Positions 1-9,410 of a stretch of DNA of 64,000 bases are shown in pieces; the first letter of the stretch is position 1; each line of letters begins with the position of its first letter. The notes beneath the pieces are model-generated. The model was not told the origin of the DNA. It saw only the letters and a list, made by a program, of their open reading frames with translations, and did not search any database. The stretch is taken from assembly GCF_014836495.1 (NCBI RefSeq), contig NZ_JACSQT010000001.1, positions 372,001-436,000 of the forward strand, written 5' to 3'. Source of the stretch: Cytobacillus stercorigallinarum. GTDB taxonomy: Bacteria > Bacillota > Bacilli > Bacillales > Cytobacillaceae. Made by a program: the position numbers and the translations under genes.

Positions 1-401
1 TGAATGATCTCTTCATCTCACCCGAAGGATTAGTGAAGGGACTATGGGTGAAGAACCACTCATTTATTCGCAAATCCTTTTTTCTAGATATTAAAGATGT
101 GTATTCATTTGGTTGGGATGGTGTGATGGTTGAAAGTTGTGATGTATTAACAGCTATTCCAAAGCATAGTGATTTTACGATTGCTAGTGAAAATCGCTTG
201 GCTGGCCGAATGATGATGACAAGAGAGGGCGATCGCTTAGGACTTCTTCAAGATGTATATTTCAATGAAGAAATGGGCACAATCGTAGGGTATGAACTAT
301 CAGATGGCTTCTTTTCTGATGTACTTGAAGGAAAGAAAGTAATTAAAGCTAGTTGCGCACCAGCGATTGGAAAGGATGCCATTATTGTAAATGTAGAATA
401 A
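1..401 (+). CDS. yrrD: PRC-barrel domain protein, 5' end outside window (YrrD-like)
   Basis: The frame is open from the first bases of the window, reading NDLFISPEGLVKGLWVKN before the first possible internal start (GTG at 33), so the gene begins upstream and only its C-terminal ~133 residues are present. The visible part contains a PRC-barrel-like stretch (residues around RLGLLQDVYFNEEMGTIVGY) typical of YrrD proteins, which carry two such beta-barrel domains. The function of YrrD is unknown; PRC barrels occur in RimM and photosynthetic reaction-centre H subunits and usually mediate binding. In B. subtilis yrrD lies between recD2 and the yrrI/alaS region, and the same order follows here, which supports the call. 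Cytoplasmic, no membrane segment seen. Confidence 0.8.
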   Translation, partial: NDLFISPEGLVKGLWVKNHSFIRKSFFLDIKDVYSFGWDGVMVESCDVLTAIPKHSDFTIASENRLAGRMMMTREGDRLGLLQDVYFNEEMGTIVGYELSDGFFSDVLEGKKVIKASCAPAIGKDAIIVNVE

Positions 402-417
402 GGTAGGTGTCCTTTCC

Positions 418-612
418 ATGATGCTTCAATGTCCTAATTGTCAAAGTAAAGATGTCGGTAAGATTGGCATTAATCAATATTATTGTTGGAATTGCTTTAT
501 CGAACTCTCATTGTCTAAAGGAATGATTCACACTCACCAAGTGGAAGAAGATGGGTCTTTAAGTTCTTTAGATGACTTATTTGATGAAGAAGAGCGTCGT
601 TTTTCTTCATAA
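418..612 (+). CDS. small zinc-ribbon protein (YrzR-like)
   Basis: A 64-residue protein with two CxxC pairs (CPNC at residues 5-8 and CWNC near 23-26), forming a probable zinc ribbon, followed by an acidic tail ending in DDLFDEEERRFSS. It starts 16 bases after yrrD behind AAGGTAGGTG; two consecutive ATGs (418 and 421) are possible starts. Position and size match the uncharacterised YrzR of B. subtilis; that match is from memory of the locus, so no symbol is assigned. Its partner and function are unknown; likely cotranscribed with yrrD. Confidence 0.7.
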   Translation: MMLQCPNCQSKDVGKIGINQYYCWNCFIELSLSKGMIHTHQVEEDGSLSSLDDLFDEEERRFSS

Positions 613-638
613 AAAAATTTTATGAGAGGTGTCATATA

Positions 639-770
639 ATGAATAAAATGTTAACCTCAGCAGCAGTCATCGGTGCAGGAGTAGCCGCATATAGCTATAT
701 GCAGAAAAATAACATCGTCTCAAAAAGAGATATGAAAAAGATACAAAGAAAAGTAATGAAAATGTTTTAA
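639..770 (+). CDS. yrzQ: short membrane-associated protein YrzQ (DUF3918 family)
   Basis: A 43-codon frame begins MNKMLTSAAVIGAGVAAYSY and ends with a very basic tail (KRDMKKIQRKVMKMF). It is preceded by GAGAGGTG at a good distance. The first ~20 residues form one short hydrophobic, glycine/alanine-rich helix and the rest is cationic, as in YrzQ of B. subtilis, which sits at the same place before yrrI. Function is unknown. It is the last gene before a clear terminator, so it probably closes the yrrD transcript. Confidence 0.75.
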   Translation: MNKMLTSAAVIGAGVAAYSYMQKNNIVSKRDMKKIQRKVMKMF

Positions 771-780
771 TTGTTATATC

Positions 781-811
781 GTCCTCAATCAAATGATTGG
801 GGGCGTTTTTC
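781..811 (+). terminator. intrinsic terminator after yrzQ
   Basis: Eight-base stem CCTCAATC / GATTGGGG with an AAAT loop, followed by GCGTTTTT. It separates the yrrD-yrzQ unit from yrrI. Confidence 0.75.
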
Positions 812-909
812 GTATGGGTGTTAGTTTTATTTTCAGATTCTCTCCTTGTTTAACTTGTATGTATAATTCATATGCTCTCTTCTCAAGATATTAAAGGGAG
901 GCGTAGTGT

Positions 910-1986
910 ATGGACGTTCGTATAAAATGGTTGTACCGTTTAGGCTTTGTTTTGCTTATTCTTATTTTACTTTTTATCTTTTTCCAATTAAAAGAATTAT
1001 GGCTCCCTCTTTTGAAATTACTGTTAGTTGTGCTGATTCCGTTTTTACTTGGGGCATTTTTTACATATCTCTTACATCCTATTGTTGAAAAGTTACATCA
1101 AGCAGGTATGCACCGAGGATTAGCAGCTTTTGGTATTTATTTGTTGTTTTTTGGTGGTGTAGGCTACGGATTGTATAAGGGTATTCCGGCTTTTATTCAT
1201 CAACTAAATGATTTAGTTAATCATGCGCCAGAGTTTGCCGAGCAATATCGATCTTTTATTGCTTTGATTCAAGATCGCACATCTGAATGGCCAGAAACAT
1301 TACAATTACGTGTGGAGGATGGGATTAACGATATAGAAGCAGCATTAGATAAATTATTAACAAAGGCAATCAATATATTGCTTGAGATTCTTAATTATGC
1401 TTTAATCATCGCCATTATCCCATTTATCTCCTTTTACCTATTAAAAGATTATACAGATGTAAAAAAAGCAGTCTGGTACTTAACGCCAAGAAGATGGCGC
1501 AAAGAGGCTGTTTTGTTTGTAAGAGATGTTGATAAGTCGCTCGGTGGTTATATTCGTGGACAACTCCTTGTATGTTTAGTAATCGGGGTAATTTCAGCTA
1601 CTTTATTTTGGGTGTTCGGTATGAAGTATCCATTGTTGCTTGGGTTTATTATTGCAATAACCAACATTATTCCCTACTTTGGGCCAATTATTGGTGCAGT
1701 CCCAGCGGTGATAATTGCAGCAACACTGTCAGTAAAAATGGTGATTATTACATTAATCATTATTGTCGTATTGCAATTTGTGGAAGGGAATATATTATCT
1801 CCATTAATTGTAGGGAAAAGCTTACATATGCACCCCCTCATAATTATGCTTTCATTATTAGCTGGTGGAGAAGCCGGCGGTATCATTGGTTTAATTATGG
1901 CTGTTCCGATTTTGGCAATCCTAAAAATCAGTCTTATACATGCGCGTAAATTGTTAATGAACCGACATCACACAGATAAGGTATAG
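910..1986 (+). CDS. yrrI: AI-2E family transporter (YrrI)
   Basis: A 358-residue polytopic membrane protein of the AI-2E transporter family (PF01594). It has hydrophobic helices at about residues 10-32, 35-55, 65-90, then a soluble loop, and four or more helices from about 150 to 340. The family's C-terminal conserved stretch (VLQFVEGNILSPLIVGKSL) is present near residues 280-300. Members have been linked to autoinducer-2 export or Na+/H+ exchange, so the substrate cannot be inferred. The ATG at 910 follows AAGGGAGG. It sits directly upstream of the alaS T-box, as in B. subtilis. Length is normal and the gene looks intact. Confidence 0.88.
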   Translation: MDVRIKWLYRLGFVLLILILLFIFFQLKELWLPLLKLLLVVLIPFLLGAFFTYLLHPIVEKLHQAGMHRGLAAFGIYLLFFGGVGYGLYKGIPAFIHQLNDLVNHAPEFAEQYRSFIALIQDRTSEWPETLQLRVEDGINDIEAALDKLLTKAINILLEILNYALIIAIIPFISFYLLKDYTDVKKAVWYLTPRRWRKEAVLFVRDVDKSLGGYIRGQLLVCLVIGVISATLFWVFGMKYPLLLGFIIAITNIIPYFGPIIGAVPAVIIAATLSVKMVIITLIIIVVLQFVEGNILSPLIVGKSLHMHPLIIMLSLLAGGEAGGIIGLIMAVPILAILKISLIHARKLLMNRHHTDKV

Positions 1987-2025
1987 TTTAAGCTGTATTT
2001 GTTGATACTGTTAGACATTGAGATG

Positions 2026-2055
2026 TTGACAAAAGAGCAAAAAACTAGCTATAAT
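2026..2055 (+). promoter_or_regulatory. sigma-A promoter of alaS
   Basis: TTGACA at 2026-2031 and TATAAT at 2050-2055 with an 18-base spacer. Both hexamers match consensus exactly. The predicted start near 2062 lies just ahead of the T-box leader. Confidence 0.85.
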
Positions 2056-2074
2056 TCGACTATATCTATTTAAA

Positions 2075-2310
2075 TAATGTTAAGATGTTGATGGAAGAAG
2101 TATGTTATAGTCCATTTGAAAGAGAGGAAATTCCATGGCTGAGAGAATTTCTCGATGAAGGATAACAGAAAGCTAATCCGGAGTGCAGTTAACTACTGCC
2201 GTTCACCGCGTTAAGGTGCTTTGAGAGGTGAGAGTTTTCTTTCACAATCAGGGTGGTACCGCGAGTTTCAGTTCTCGTCCCTGTATTGGGGATGAGGGCT
2301 TTTTTTTATG
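2075..2310 (+). promoter_or_regulatory. T-box riboswitch (alanine) controlling alaS
   Basis: The leader carries the hallmark T-box sequence AGGGTGGTACCGCG at 2250-2263, followed by an intrinsic terminator. Upstream lies a long structured stem I region. A GCT triplet at 2172-2174, followed by AA, is a plausible alanine specifier, although I could not fold stem I to prove it. Uncharged tRNA-Ala should pair with the specifier and with the T-box bulge, stabilise the antiterminator and allow alaS transcription. The exact 5' boundary is approximate. Confidence 0.92.
2273..2308 (+). terminator. T-box terminator of alaS
   Basis: CTCGTCCC (2274-2281) pairs with GGGGATGAG (2288-2296), followed by GGC and seven T's. 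It is mutually exclusive with the antiterminator that uses the T-box sequence just upstream. Confidence 0.88.
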
Positions 2311-2338
2311 GTTACATCTATTTTTAGGAGGTTTTTTT

Positions 2339-4972
2339 ATGAAACATTTAACTGGCGCAGAAATTAGACAAATGTTTTTAGATTTTTTTAAAGAAAAAGG
2401 CCATGCAGTTGAACCAAGTGCTTCTTTAGTACCGCATGAGGATCCATCATTATTATGGATTAACAGTGGTGTAGCTACGTTAAAGAAATATTTTGACGGT
2501 CGAGTCATTCCTGAAAATCCAAGGATTGTTAATGCACAAAAATCAATACGTACCAATGATATCGAAAATGTAGGTAAGACAGCACGTCACCATACATTCT
2601 TTGAAATGCTTGGGAATTTCTCTATCGGTGATTATTTTAAAGAAGAAGCGATTCTATTTGCTTGGGAATTCTTGACGAGCCCAAAATGGATTGGTTTTGA
2701 AGAAGAGAAATTATCTGTGACAATCCACCCTGAGGATGATGAAGCGTACCAATTATGGAGAGAAAAAGTAGGGGTGCCAGAAGAGCGAATTATTCGTTTA
2801 GAAGGGAATTTCTGGGATATCGGAGAAGGCCCAAGTGGACCGAACACAGAAATTTTCTATGATAGAGGAGAAGCGTACGGTAACGACTTAAATGATCCCG
2901 AGCTCTATCCTGGTGGAGAAAACGAACGTTATTTGGAAGTATGGAATCTTGTATTTTCTGAGTTTAACCATAATCCAGATGGCACATATACACCACTACC
3001 AAAGAAAAATATTGATACAGGCATGGGCTTAGAGCGTATGGCTTCAGTTGTGCAAAATGTAAAGACGAATTTTGACACAGATCTATTTATGCCAATTATT
3101 AAAGGGACAGAAGATATTTCCGCTGAGAAATATGGAAAAACTGCGGAACAAGATGTCGCATTTAAAGTGATTGCTGACCATATTCGTACAGTCGCATTTG
3201 CGATTGGTGATGGCGCTCTTCCATCAAATGAAGGAAGAGGATATGTCCTAAGACGATTATTACGTCGCGCGGTTCGTTATGCGAAGCAAATCAATATTCA
3301 TCGTCCGTTCATGTTTGAGTTAGTACCAGTAGTCGCAGAAATAATGGTTGATTACTATCCACAAGTAAAAGAAAAAACAGCTTTTATTCAAAAAGTCATA
3401 AAAAATGAAGAAGAACGCTTCCATGAAACGTTACACGAAGGTTTAGCTATTCTTTCAGAAGTAATGAAAAAAGAAAAAGCGAATGGGCATACCGTTATCG
3501 ATGGAAAGGATGTTTTCCGTCTTTATGATACGTATGGTTTCCCTGTTGAATTAACAGAGGAGTATGCGGAAGAAGAAGGCATGACCATCGACCATGATGG
3601 CTTTGAAAAAGAAATGGAAAATCAGCGAGATCGCGCTCGTGCTGCTCGTCAAGATATTGATAGTATGCAAGTCCAAGATCGTGTCCTAGGTGACATTACG
3701 GTAGATAGTAAGTTTGTTGGGTATGAGCAATTGACGATTGATACTGAAGTCGCATCAATTGTAAGTGGTGGAGAGCTAGTAGACGAAGCTTCTCAAGGCG
3801 AAGAGGTTCAGTTAATATTAACAGCTACTCCTTTCTATGCTGAAAGTGGTGGACAAATTGCTGATAAGGGAACGCTAACAGCGAGTGGCTTAAAGGTTGA
3901 AATAAAAGATGTTCAAAAAGCTCCAAATGGACAAAATCTCCATCGTGCAGTTATTACTGAAGGAGTATTAAAAGCTCATTCATCGGTTAAAGCAACGGTT
4001 GATTATTTTAATCGTAATAAAATCGTAAAAAATCATACAGCGACACATCTTCTTCATCAAGCATTGAAAGATGTATTAGGGTCTCATGTAAATCAAGCAG
4101 GTTCTCTCGTTGAACCAGATCGACTAAGATTTGACTTTTCTCACTTTGGACAAGTAACAGGAGAAGAATTAGAGAAAATCGAAGCCATTGTTAACGAGAA
4201 AATTTGGAATAGCTTAAATGTACAAATTGACCTAAAAGGTATTGAAGAAGCGAAAGCAATGGGAGCAATGGCCTTATTTGGAGAAAAGTACGGGAAAATT
4301 GTACGAGTTGTTCAAATCGGCGACTATTCATTAGAACTTTGTGGTGGTTGTCATGTTCCGAATACTGCTGTAATTGGTTTGTTCAAGATCCAATCTGAAA
4401 GCGGGATTGGTGCAGGCACAAGAAGAATTGAAGCAGTCACAGGTGAAGGCGCTTATAAGATGATGACAGAGCAAATCTCTGTATTAAAAGAGGCTGGAGC
4501 CAAATTAAAATCAAATATAAAAGATGTACCAGTAAAAATTGACGGCTTACATGCAGAAATCAAGCAATTGCAAAGAGAAAATGAATCATTAGCAACTAAA
4601 TTGGGTAATATTGAAGCTGGAAGCTTGATTGACCAAGTGAAAGAAGTGGATGGTGTTAAAGTATTAGCTGCAAAAGTTCAGGCGACTGACATGAACCACT
4701 TGCGAAATATGGCAGATGAATTAAAACAAAAGCTTGCTTCAGCAGTGGTTGTACTTGGAAGTGCGAATGAAGGAAAAGTTAACTTAATTGCCGGTGTGAC
4801 AGATGATTTGATTAAAAATGGTTATCATGCGGGTAAATTAATTAAGGAAGTGGCTACTCGCTGCGGAGGCGGTGGCGGTGGACGCCCAGATATGGCGCAA
4901 GCTGGTGGAAAAGACCCAGCAAAATTAGAAGTGGCGTTACAATTTGTAGAGGAATGGGTAAAATCCGTTTGA
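2339..4972 (+). CDS. alaS: alanyl-tRNA synthetase
   Basis: A 877-residue class II synthetase that charges tRNA-Ala. The N-terminal catalytic domain starts [20 protein letters not shown], with motif 2 around [20 protein letters not shown]. The editing domain has the zinc-type motif [11 protein letters not shown] near residue 565 and the paired CGGCH near residue 667, which deacylate Ser/Gly-tRNA-Ala. The C-terminal part holds a coiled coil and the glycine-rich C-Ala segment [17 protein letters not shown]. The start at 2339 is chosen because it follows AGGAGG and matches family N-termini; upstream starts in the same frame lie inside the T-box. Expression should respond to uncharged tRNA-Ala. 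Confidence 0.98.
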   Translation: MKHLTGAEIRQMFLDFFKEKGHAVEPSASLVPHEDPSLLWINSGVATLKKYFDGRVIPENPRIVNAQKSIRTNDIENVGKTARHHTFFEMLGNFSIGDYFKEEAILFAWEFLTSPKWIGFEEEKLSVTIHPEDDEAYQLWREKVGVPEERIIRLEGNFWDIGEGPSGPNTEIFYDRGEAYGNDLNDPELYPGGENERYLEVWNLVFSEFNHNPDGTYTPLPKKNIDTGMGLERMASVVQNVKTNFDTDLFMPIIKGTEDISAEKYGKTAEQDVAFKVIADHIRTVAFAIGDGALPSNEGRGYVLRRLLRRAVRYAKQINIHRPFMFELVPVVAEIMVDYYPQVKEKTAFIQKVIKNEEERFHETLHEGLAILSEVMKKEKANGHTVIDGKDVFRLYDTYGFPVELTEEYAEEEGMTIDHDGFEKEMENQRDRARAARQDIDSMQVQDRVLGDITVDSKFVGYEQLTIDTEVASIVSGGELVDEASQGEEVQLILTATPFYAESGGQIADKGTLTASGLKVEIKDVQKAPNGQNLHRAVITEGVLKAHSSVKATVDYFNRNKIVKNHTATHLLHQALKDVLGSHVNQAGSLVEPDRLRFDFSHFGQVTGEELEKIEAIVNEKIWNSLNVQIDLKGIEEAKAMGAMALFGEKYGKIVRVVQIGDYSLELCGGCHVPNTAVIGLFKIQSESGIGAGTRRIEAVTGEGAYKMMTEQISVLKEAGAKLKSNIKDVPVKIDGLHAEIKQLQRENESLATKLGNIEAGSLIDQVKEVDGVKVLAAKVQATDMNHLRNMADELKQKLASAVVVLGSANEGKVNLIAGVTDDLIKNGYHAGKLIKEVATRCGGGGGGRPDMAQAGGKDPAKLEVALQFVEEWVKSV

Positions 4973-5020
4973 TTACCGAATAGTTTAGTGTAGAATGTAG
5001 GTAAACAAAGCGAATCATAA

Positions 5021-5051
5021 AAAGAAGAGGTTAACCATAACCTCTTCTTTA
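5021..5051 (+). terminator. probable terminator after alaS
   Basis: A 12-base perfect stem (AAGAAGAGGTTA / TAACCTCTTCTT) with an ACCA loop. The T-run afterwards is short (CTTTAA), so termination strength is uncertain. Confidence 0.6.
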
Positions 5052-5132
5052 ATGACCTTGGTGTAGCTATCAATCCTTCTCTTTTTGATAGGTAGCTTTA
5101 TCGCTTAAGAACAGAATAGTGAGGTGTAGCAA

Positions 5133-5399
5133 TTGAGCTCATTTGACAAAACGATGAGATTTAATTTTCCTGAGGAACCATTTGAACAAGATGTCAATAA
5201 AGTATTGTTCCATGTTCATGATGCTCTGCAGGAAAAAGGGTACAATCCTATTAATCAAATTGTAGGTTACCTGCTTTCTGGAGACCCTGCCTACATACCC
5301 CGTCACAAAGATGCACGGAATGTGATTCGCAAGTTAGAACGGGATGAAATTATTGAAGAACTTGTGAAGTCGTATTTAAAACAGCAACGAGAGGGATAA
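5133..5399 (+). CDS. IreB family regulatory phosphoprotein (YrzL)
   Basis: An 88-residue protein starting at TTG 5133 behind GAGGTG. It contains the conserved family pattern [19 protein letters not shown] near the N-terminus and a [20 protein letters not shown] block in the middle. In Enterococcus, IreB is phosphorylated by the Ser/Thr kinase IreK and limits cephalosporin resistance; the N-terminal threonines in that region are the reported targets, and a Thr-Met-Arg is present here. The Bacillus homologue (yrzL, DUF965) always lies between alaS and the ruvX homologue, as it does here. The gene ends one base before the next begins, so translation is probably coupled. Confidence 0.9.
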   Translation: MSSFDKTMRFNFPEEPFEQDVNKVLFHVHDALQEKGYNPINQIVGYLLSGDPAYIPRHKDARNVIRKLERDEIIEELVKSYLKQQREG

Positions 5400-5400
5400 T

Positions 5401-5817
5401 ATGCGTACAATGGGATTAGATGTCGGCTCAAAAACTGTCGGCGTGGCTGTGAGTGATGGTCTTGGTTGGACAGCCCAAGGCATCGAAACAGTGAAAATTA
5501 ATGAGGAACAAAATCAGTACGGGTTTAAACGTATTGGTGAGCTGCTCAAAGAATATGAAGTAACAAAAGTTGTTGTTGGCATTCCTAAGAACATGAATGG
5601 TACAATAGGGCCTAGGGGAGAAGCGAGTCAGTTCTATGGAAATGAACTTAACAAGCGTTTCGGTGTTGAGGTTATTTATTGGGACGAGCGTCTCACTACA
5701 ATTGCTGCAGAGAGAGTCTTACTTGATGCAGATGTCAGTCGCAAAAAAAGGAAAAAAGTGATTGATAAAATGGCGGCAGTCATGATTTTACAAGGTTATT
5801 TAGATAGCCAGAATTAA
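5401..5817 (+). CDS. yrrK: Holliday junction resolvase-like protein RuvX/YqgF (YrrK)
   Basis: A 138-residue RNase H-fold protein. The N-terminal [17 protein letters not shown] carries the first catalytic aspartate of the YqgF family, and [14 protein letters not shown] carries the C-terminal acidic cluster. YqgF homologues process the 5' end of pre-16S rRNA, while the Holliday-junction role is inferred from fold similarity. The ATG at 5401 lies one base after the ireB stop, and the gene is followed immediately by yrzB, forming a tight three-gene operon conserved across Bacillaceae. Length is normal. Confidence 0.93.
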   Translation: MRTMGLDVGSKTVGVAVSDGLGWTAQGIETVKINEEQNQYGFKRIGELLKEYEVTKVVVGIPKNMNGTIGPRGEASQFYGNELNKRFGVEVIYWDERLTTIAAERVLLDADVSRKKRKKVIDKMAAVMILQGYLDSQN

Positions 5818-5829
5818 GAGGTGAAAGAA

Positions 5830-6111
5830 ATGGATCACGGAGAAAATAATATCACAGTAGTAGATGAGGAAGGTAACGAGCAGCTTTGCGAAGTGCTTTT
5901 TACGTTTGACTCTGAAGAGTTTGGCAAATCTTATGTTCTTTATTATCCAATTGGTGCAGATGAAGATGAAGAAGAGGTTGAAATTCATGCATCCGCATTT
6001 GTTCCAAGTGAAGATAATACAGATGGTGAATTAATGCCAATTGAAACGGATGAAGAATGGGACCTTATCGAAGAGATGTTAAATACATTTTTAGAAAATG
6101 AAGAAGAGTAA
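5830..6111 (+). CDS. yrzB: DUF1292 family acidic protein (YrzB)
   Basis: A 93-residue, very acidic protein with the DUF1292 core: [19 protein letters not shown] followed by YVLYYPI and [11 protein letters not shown], a small beta-rich fold. The C-terminus ([20 protein letters not shown]) is a negatively charged helix. Function is unknown. The start at ATG 5830 is preferred over the GTG at 5821, because the latter lies inside the ribosome binding site GAGGTGAAAG. Last gene of the ireB-yrrK-yrzB operon. Confidence 0.9.
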   Translation: MDHGENNITVVDEEGNEQLCEVLFTFDSEEFGKSYVLYYPIGADEDEEEVEIHASAFVPSEDNTDGELMPIETDEEWDLIEEMLNTFLENEEE

Positions 6112-6113
6112 GC

Positions 6114-6143
6114 TTAAAAGACCCGCGTTCAGTGGGTCTTTTA
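6114..6143 (+). terminator. terminator after yrzB
   Basis: Nine-base stem AAAAGACCC / GGGTCTTTT ending in a T-rich arm. Confidence 0.8.
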
Positions 6144-6505
6144 CTTTAGATGCTTTCATTTTGCGCAACAAACTAGCGAGTAAGGTTAATCCAAGAAATG
6201 TTTATCACACAAAATAAACCTGCCTCAAATAAACCCCTCAAACTTCCACCTTTACCCACATTTCGATTTTATTCTCTATTAAACTTAACTCACTATTATT
6301 AGTAAATTGTTATTGATTAAGGATCACAGCATAACTGATTTGTTCATACTAGAAGAATTTTGTCTAAATATGCTATCCTATGACAGAAAGTATAGTATAA
6401 TAATCCGAGATGTATGCGAGCTATTTTCCGCTATTGATACAGTGTCAACATTAGAGAGAAAGAAAGTATGAATAGTAAGGGGAAATGGTTGCAAGGAGGT
6501 TTACC
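6144..6505. other. intergenic spacer before mltG
   Basis: About 360 bases without a credible gene. TATAAT occurs at 6396-6401 but I see no good -35 element at the right distance. The region must contain the mltG promoter. No repeat or structured RNA stands out. Confidence 0.5.
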
Positions 6506-7630
6506 ATGACAGATGATAAAAAAGGTAAGATGAAAAAAAAGTTGATAGAGAGGCAAACAGAAGCGAAAGTTGTCCGTAAAATCGTGTTAATTACAGCTAT
6601 CATATTATTTGTAATCATAGGTGTCGGAGGGCTAGGTGGGTTCCTTTATGTGAATTCTGCGTTAAAGCCTGTCAATCCAGATAACGACAAAGTCAAAAAT
6701 GTCGAAATTCCGATTGGCTCATCCGTCTCAGGGATCGGTCAAGTACTAGAAGAGAATGGGATAATAAAGGATGCTAGAGTATTCAAATATTATGTAAAGC
6801 TAAAAAATGAATCAGGATTTATGGCGGGAACTTATGAACTAGCACCTGCAATGACATTAGGGCAAGTGATATCAGAGCTAAAAACTGGAAATGTAGATCA
6901 AGAAGTTGTGTTTAAAGTCACGCTTCCTGAGGGCAAGCAGTTGGAACAAATTGCAGCAATTATTGCAGAAAAAGCAGGTATGGAGGCTGATGAAGTCTTC
7001 GCAGAATTAAATGATAAAGCATTTGTTCAGAACATGCAGGAGAAATTTCCAAGTGTCATTACTGATGATGTTTTTGCTGAGAATATTAAATACCCTTTAG
7101 AGGGATATTTATTCCCTGCCACATATGATTACTATAAAGAAGATGCAACCGTCGAAGAAATTGTGACACCAATGATTAAAAAGACGAGTGAAGTACTTGC
7201 TCAGTACACTGAAGCAATGGAGAAAAATGAGATGTCTGTCCATGAGTTACTCACAATGGCTTCTTTAATCGAAGAAGAAGCCACTGCACAAGTGGACCGC
7301 GATAAGATAGCAAGTGTTTTTTATAATCGTATGGATGAAGATATGCCATTACAAACAGACCCAACCGTTTTATATGCACATGGTGAGCACAAGGAAAGAA
7401 CATTGTATAAGCATTTAGAAATAGATGATCCATATAACACATATAAATACAATGGCCTAACACCTGGACCGATTGCTAATGCAGGTTCCACTTCTATTGA
7501 AGCTGCATTGAATCCGGAAGAAACAGATTATTTATATTTCCTAGCTACACCAGAAGGAGAAGTTTTATTCTCTAAAACATTGGATGAACATAATGTGAAG
7601 AAAAATGAGCACATAACTAGTAATAATTAA
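6506..7630 (+). CDS. mltG: endolytic murein transglycosylase MltG (YrrL)
   Basis: A 374-residue protein with a basic cytoplasmic N-terminus, one membrane helix at about residues 28-52 (IVLITAIILFVIIGVGGLGG) and an extracellular YceG-like domain. The catalytic region reads LLTMASLIEEEATAQ, with the family's essential glutamate. DKIASVFYNRM and LQTDPTVLYA follow, all diagnostic of MltG. The enzyme cuts nascent peptidoglycan strands and is thought to terminate glycan elongation. The ATG at 6506 follows AAGGAGG. The upstream GTG at 6485 adds residues with no binding site. Single-gene unit ended by a large hairpin. Confidence 0.95.
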   Translation: MTDDKKGKMKKKLIERQTEAKVVRKIVLITAIILFVIIGVGGLGGFLYVNSALKPVNPDNDKVKNVEIPIGSSVSGIGQVLEENGIIKDARVFKYYVKLKNESGFMAGTYELAPAMTLGQVISELKTGNVDQEVVFKVTLPEGKQLEQIAAIIAEKAGMEADEVFAELNDKAFVQNMQEKFPSVITDDVFAENIKYPLEGYLFPATYDYYKEDATVEEIVTPMIKKTSEVLAQYTEAMEKNEMSVHELLTMASLIEEEATAQVDRDKIASVFYNRMDEDMPLQTDPTVLYAHGEHKERTLYKHLEIDDPYNTYKYNGLTPGPIANAGSTSIEAALNPEETDYLYFLATPEGEVLFSKTLDEHNVKKNEHITSNN

Positions 7631-7638
7631 AAAATAGT

Positions 7639-7712
7639 GGAAAGCTAAAAGGATGTAAATGATGTTTGATCATCATTTATGATGAAATCTCATAGCTTTC
7701 CTCTTTTTTTTG
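7639..7712 (+). terminator. long terminator after mltG
   Basis: Outer stem GGAAAGCTA (7639-7647) / TAGCTTTCC (7693-7701) followed by a T-run. The inside holds a second palindromic piece (ATGATG..CATCAT), so the hairpin is probably branched. Confidence 0.7.
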
Positions 7713-7758
7713 TGGTAAAATAGCACAAGCATTTTATATATTTTTTCATGCGGCGTAT

Positions 7759-7791
7759 CATGCAAAAAGCTAGATGGTCTAAGCTTTTTTG
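7759..7791 (+). terminator. second hairpin with T-run between mltG and trmR
   Basis: AAAAAGCTAGA and TCTAAGCTTTTTT can pair with one bulged A, followed by TTGG. It lies about 75 bases upstream of trmR and may act as an attenuator of trmR or a back-up terminator for mltG. Confidence 0.4.
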
Positions 7792-7867
7792 GACAATCTA
7801 CTAATGTGAGCGCTTTTTTTCTTGCATATGCAAAGGATGGAAGTTAAATTAATAGAGGTGAAAGTAA

Positions 7868-8509
7868 TTGCTAAATGACGAGCTAATTACATATATGCAA
7901 AAATTAATACCGAATCGAACAAACCTCTTCATGGAAATGGAAGAATACGCTAGGGAAAATCGTGTGCCGATTATGGAACTAGAAGGTATCGAAGCCATGT
8001 TACAGATTGTACGAATTCAACAACCAACAAAAATATTAGAGATTGGGACTGCAATCGGATATTCCGCATTACGAATGGCTGAAGCTTGTCCATCTGCCCA
8101 TATTGTTACATTGGAAAGGGATCAGGAGCGCTATGAAAAGGCAGAGAACTATTTTGCAAGAAGCGGCATGGGCGATCAAATCACTTTAATAAAAGGCGAT
8201 GCATTGGAGCAAGAAGATGAGGTTCGATTGTTAGGTGACTATGATATGATCTTTATTGATGCAGCAAAAGGACAGTATAAGAAGTTTTTCGAAATATATA
8301 GTCAATATTTAAATGATGCAGGTGTAATTATTACCGATAACGTGTTATTTAAAGGCCTCGTTTATGAAAAGGCAGAAATAGAAAAAAAACGCATTCGCAA
8401 CCTAGTGCAAAAAATTGACCAATTTAATCAATGGCTGATGGAAAATGATCGTTACCATACCGTGATTTTGCCTATTGGTGATGGCGTTGCGATAAGTAGA
8501 AAGAAATAA
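7868..8509 (+). CDS. trmR: tRNA 5-hydroxyuridine methyltransferase TrmR (YrrM), O-methyltransferase family
   Basis: A 213-residue class I SAM-dependent O-methyltransferase (Methyltransf_3 family). Motif I is LEIGTAIGYSALRMAE at about residues 55-70. The metal-binding DMIFIDAAKGQYKKFF lies near 126-141, and ITDNVLFKGLV near 157-167. The B. subtilis homologue YrrM/TrmR converts 5-hydroxyuridine to 5-methoxyuridine at position 34 of several tRNAs. The TTG start at 7868 is supported by GAGGTGAAAG just upstream and by the MLNDELITYMQ N-terminus. In B. subtilis the ho5U-forming genes trhP1/trhP2 (yrrN, yrrO) follow immediately; they are absent here and udk comes next. Confidence 0.9.
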   Translation: MLNDELITYMQKLIPNRTNLFMEMEEYARENRVPIMELEGIEAMLQIVRIQQPTKILEIGTAIGYSALRMAEACPSAHIVTLERDQERYEKAENYFARSGMGDQITLIKGDALEQEDEVRLLGDYDMIFIDAAKGQYKKFFEIYSQYLNDAGVIITDNVLFKGLVYEKAEIEKKRIRNLVQKIDQFNQWLMENDRYHTVILPIGDGVAISRKK

Positions 8510-8628
8510 GTTTTGTTGTGATAGCGAATAATTACAAGTATAAGTACCATATGTTTGGCAATCATAGCAAAAAGGTGTATATTGTTAAGCAGTAGCAAAA
8601 AGCTACGATGTTAGGGAGATTGATAAAG

Positions 8629-9264
8629 ATGAAGAGAAAACCGATTGTCATCGGTGTAGCTGGTGGATCAGGCTCTGGAAAGACAAGTGTAACGAGAGCA
8701 ATTTATAATCGATTTCAAGGTCATTCTATTCTGATGTTAGAACAAGACTATTATTATAAAGATCAAGCACATCTACCTTTTGAAGAACGTTTGAAAACCA
8801 ATTATGATCATCCACTTGCGTTTGACACTGACTTATTAATTGAGCATATCATCTCTTTAACGAATCACGAGGTTATCGAAAAGCCTGTATATGACTATTC
8901 TATTCATACGAGATCAGATGAGGTCATCGTTGTTGAACCAAAAGATGTGATTATCTTAGAGGGGATACTTGTCCTTGAAGATGAGCGTTTACGTGATTTA
9001 ATGGATATGAAGCTATTTGTCGATACAGATGCTGACTTAAGAATTATTAGAAGGCTTATGCGTGATATTAAGGAGCGAGGACGTTCCATTGACTCAGTCA
9101 TTGAACAATATGTCAGCGTTGTTCGTCCAATGCACAATCAATTTATCGAACCGACTAAAAGATATGCCGATATCATCATTCCAGAAGGTGGACAAAATAA
9201 AGTTGCGATTGATCTAATGGTCACAAAAATTCAAACAATTCTTGAAGAAAAGTCTTTTTTATGA
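8629..9264 (+). CDS. udk: uridine kinase
   Basis: A 211-residue P-loop kinase that phosphorylates uridine and cytidine with ATP or GTP in pyrimidine salvage. Walker A is GGSGSGKTS near residues 12-20; [16 protein letters not shown] and NYDHPLAFD form the nucleoside-binding region. [23 protein letters not shown] is the conserved C-terminal block. ATG 8629 was chosen because family members start a few residues before [10 protein letters not shown] and because AGGGAG precedes it. The ATG at 8608 lies upstream of that site. Length is standard. Confidence 0.96.
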   Translation: MKRKPIVIGVAGGSGSGKTSVTRAIYNRFQGHSILMLEQDYYYKDQAHLPFEERLKTNYDHPLAFDTDLLIEHIISLTNHEVIEKPVYDYSIHTRSDEVIVVEPKDVIILEGILVLEDERLRDLMDMKLFVDTDADLRIIRRLMRDIKERGRSIDSVIEQYVSVVRPMHNQFIEPTKRYADIIIPEGGQNKVAIDLMVTKIQTILEEKSFL

Positions 9265-9410
9265 CACAATAGCATAGAAAAATAATACGGCTACAAACGT
9301 TTGCATAGGTAGGCGCGTTCGATAAAGGACGCGCTGTAAATGCATTGTTTATAAATTTTATACATACTTTTGACCAATAATTGGTTATATAGGGTAAAGG
9401 AGTGAGTGTT

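Noticed and set aside
5821-5829. Alternative GTG start of yrzB
   Set aside because: The GTG lies inside the GAGGTG Shine-Dalgarno that serves ATG 5830.
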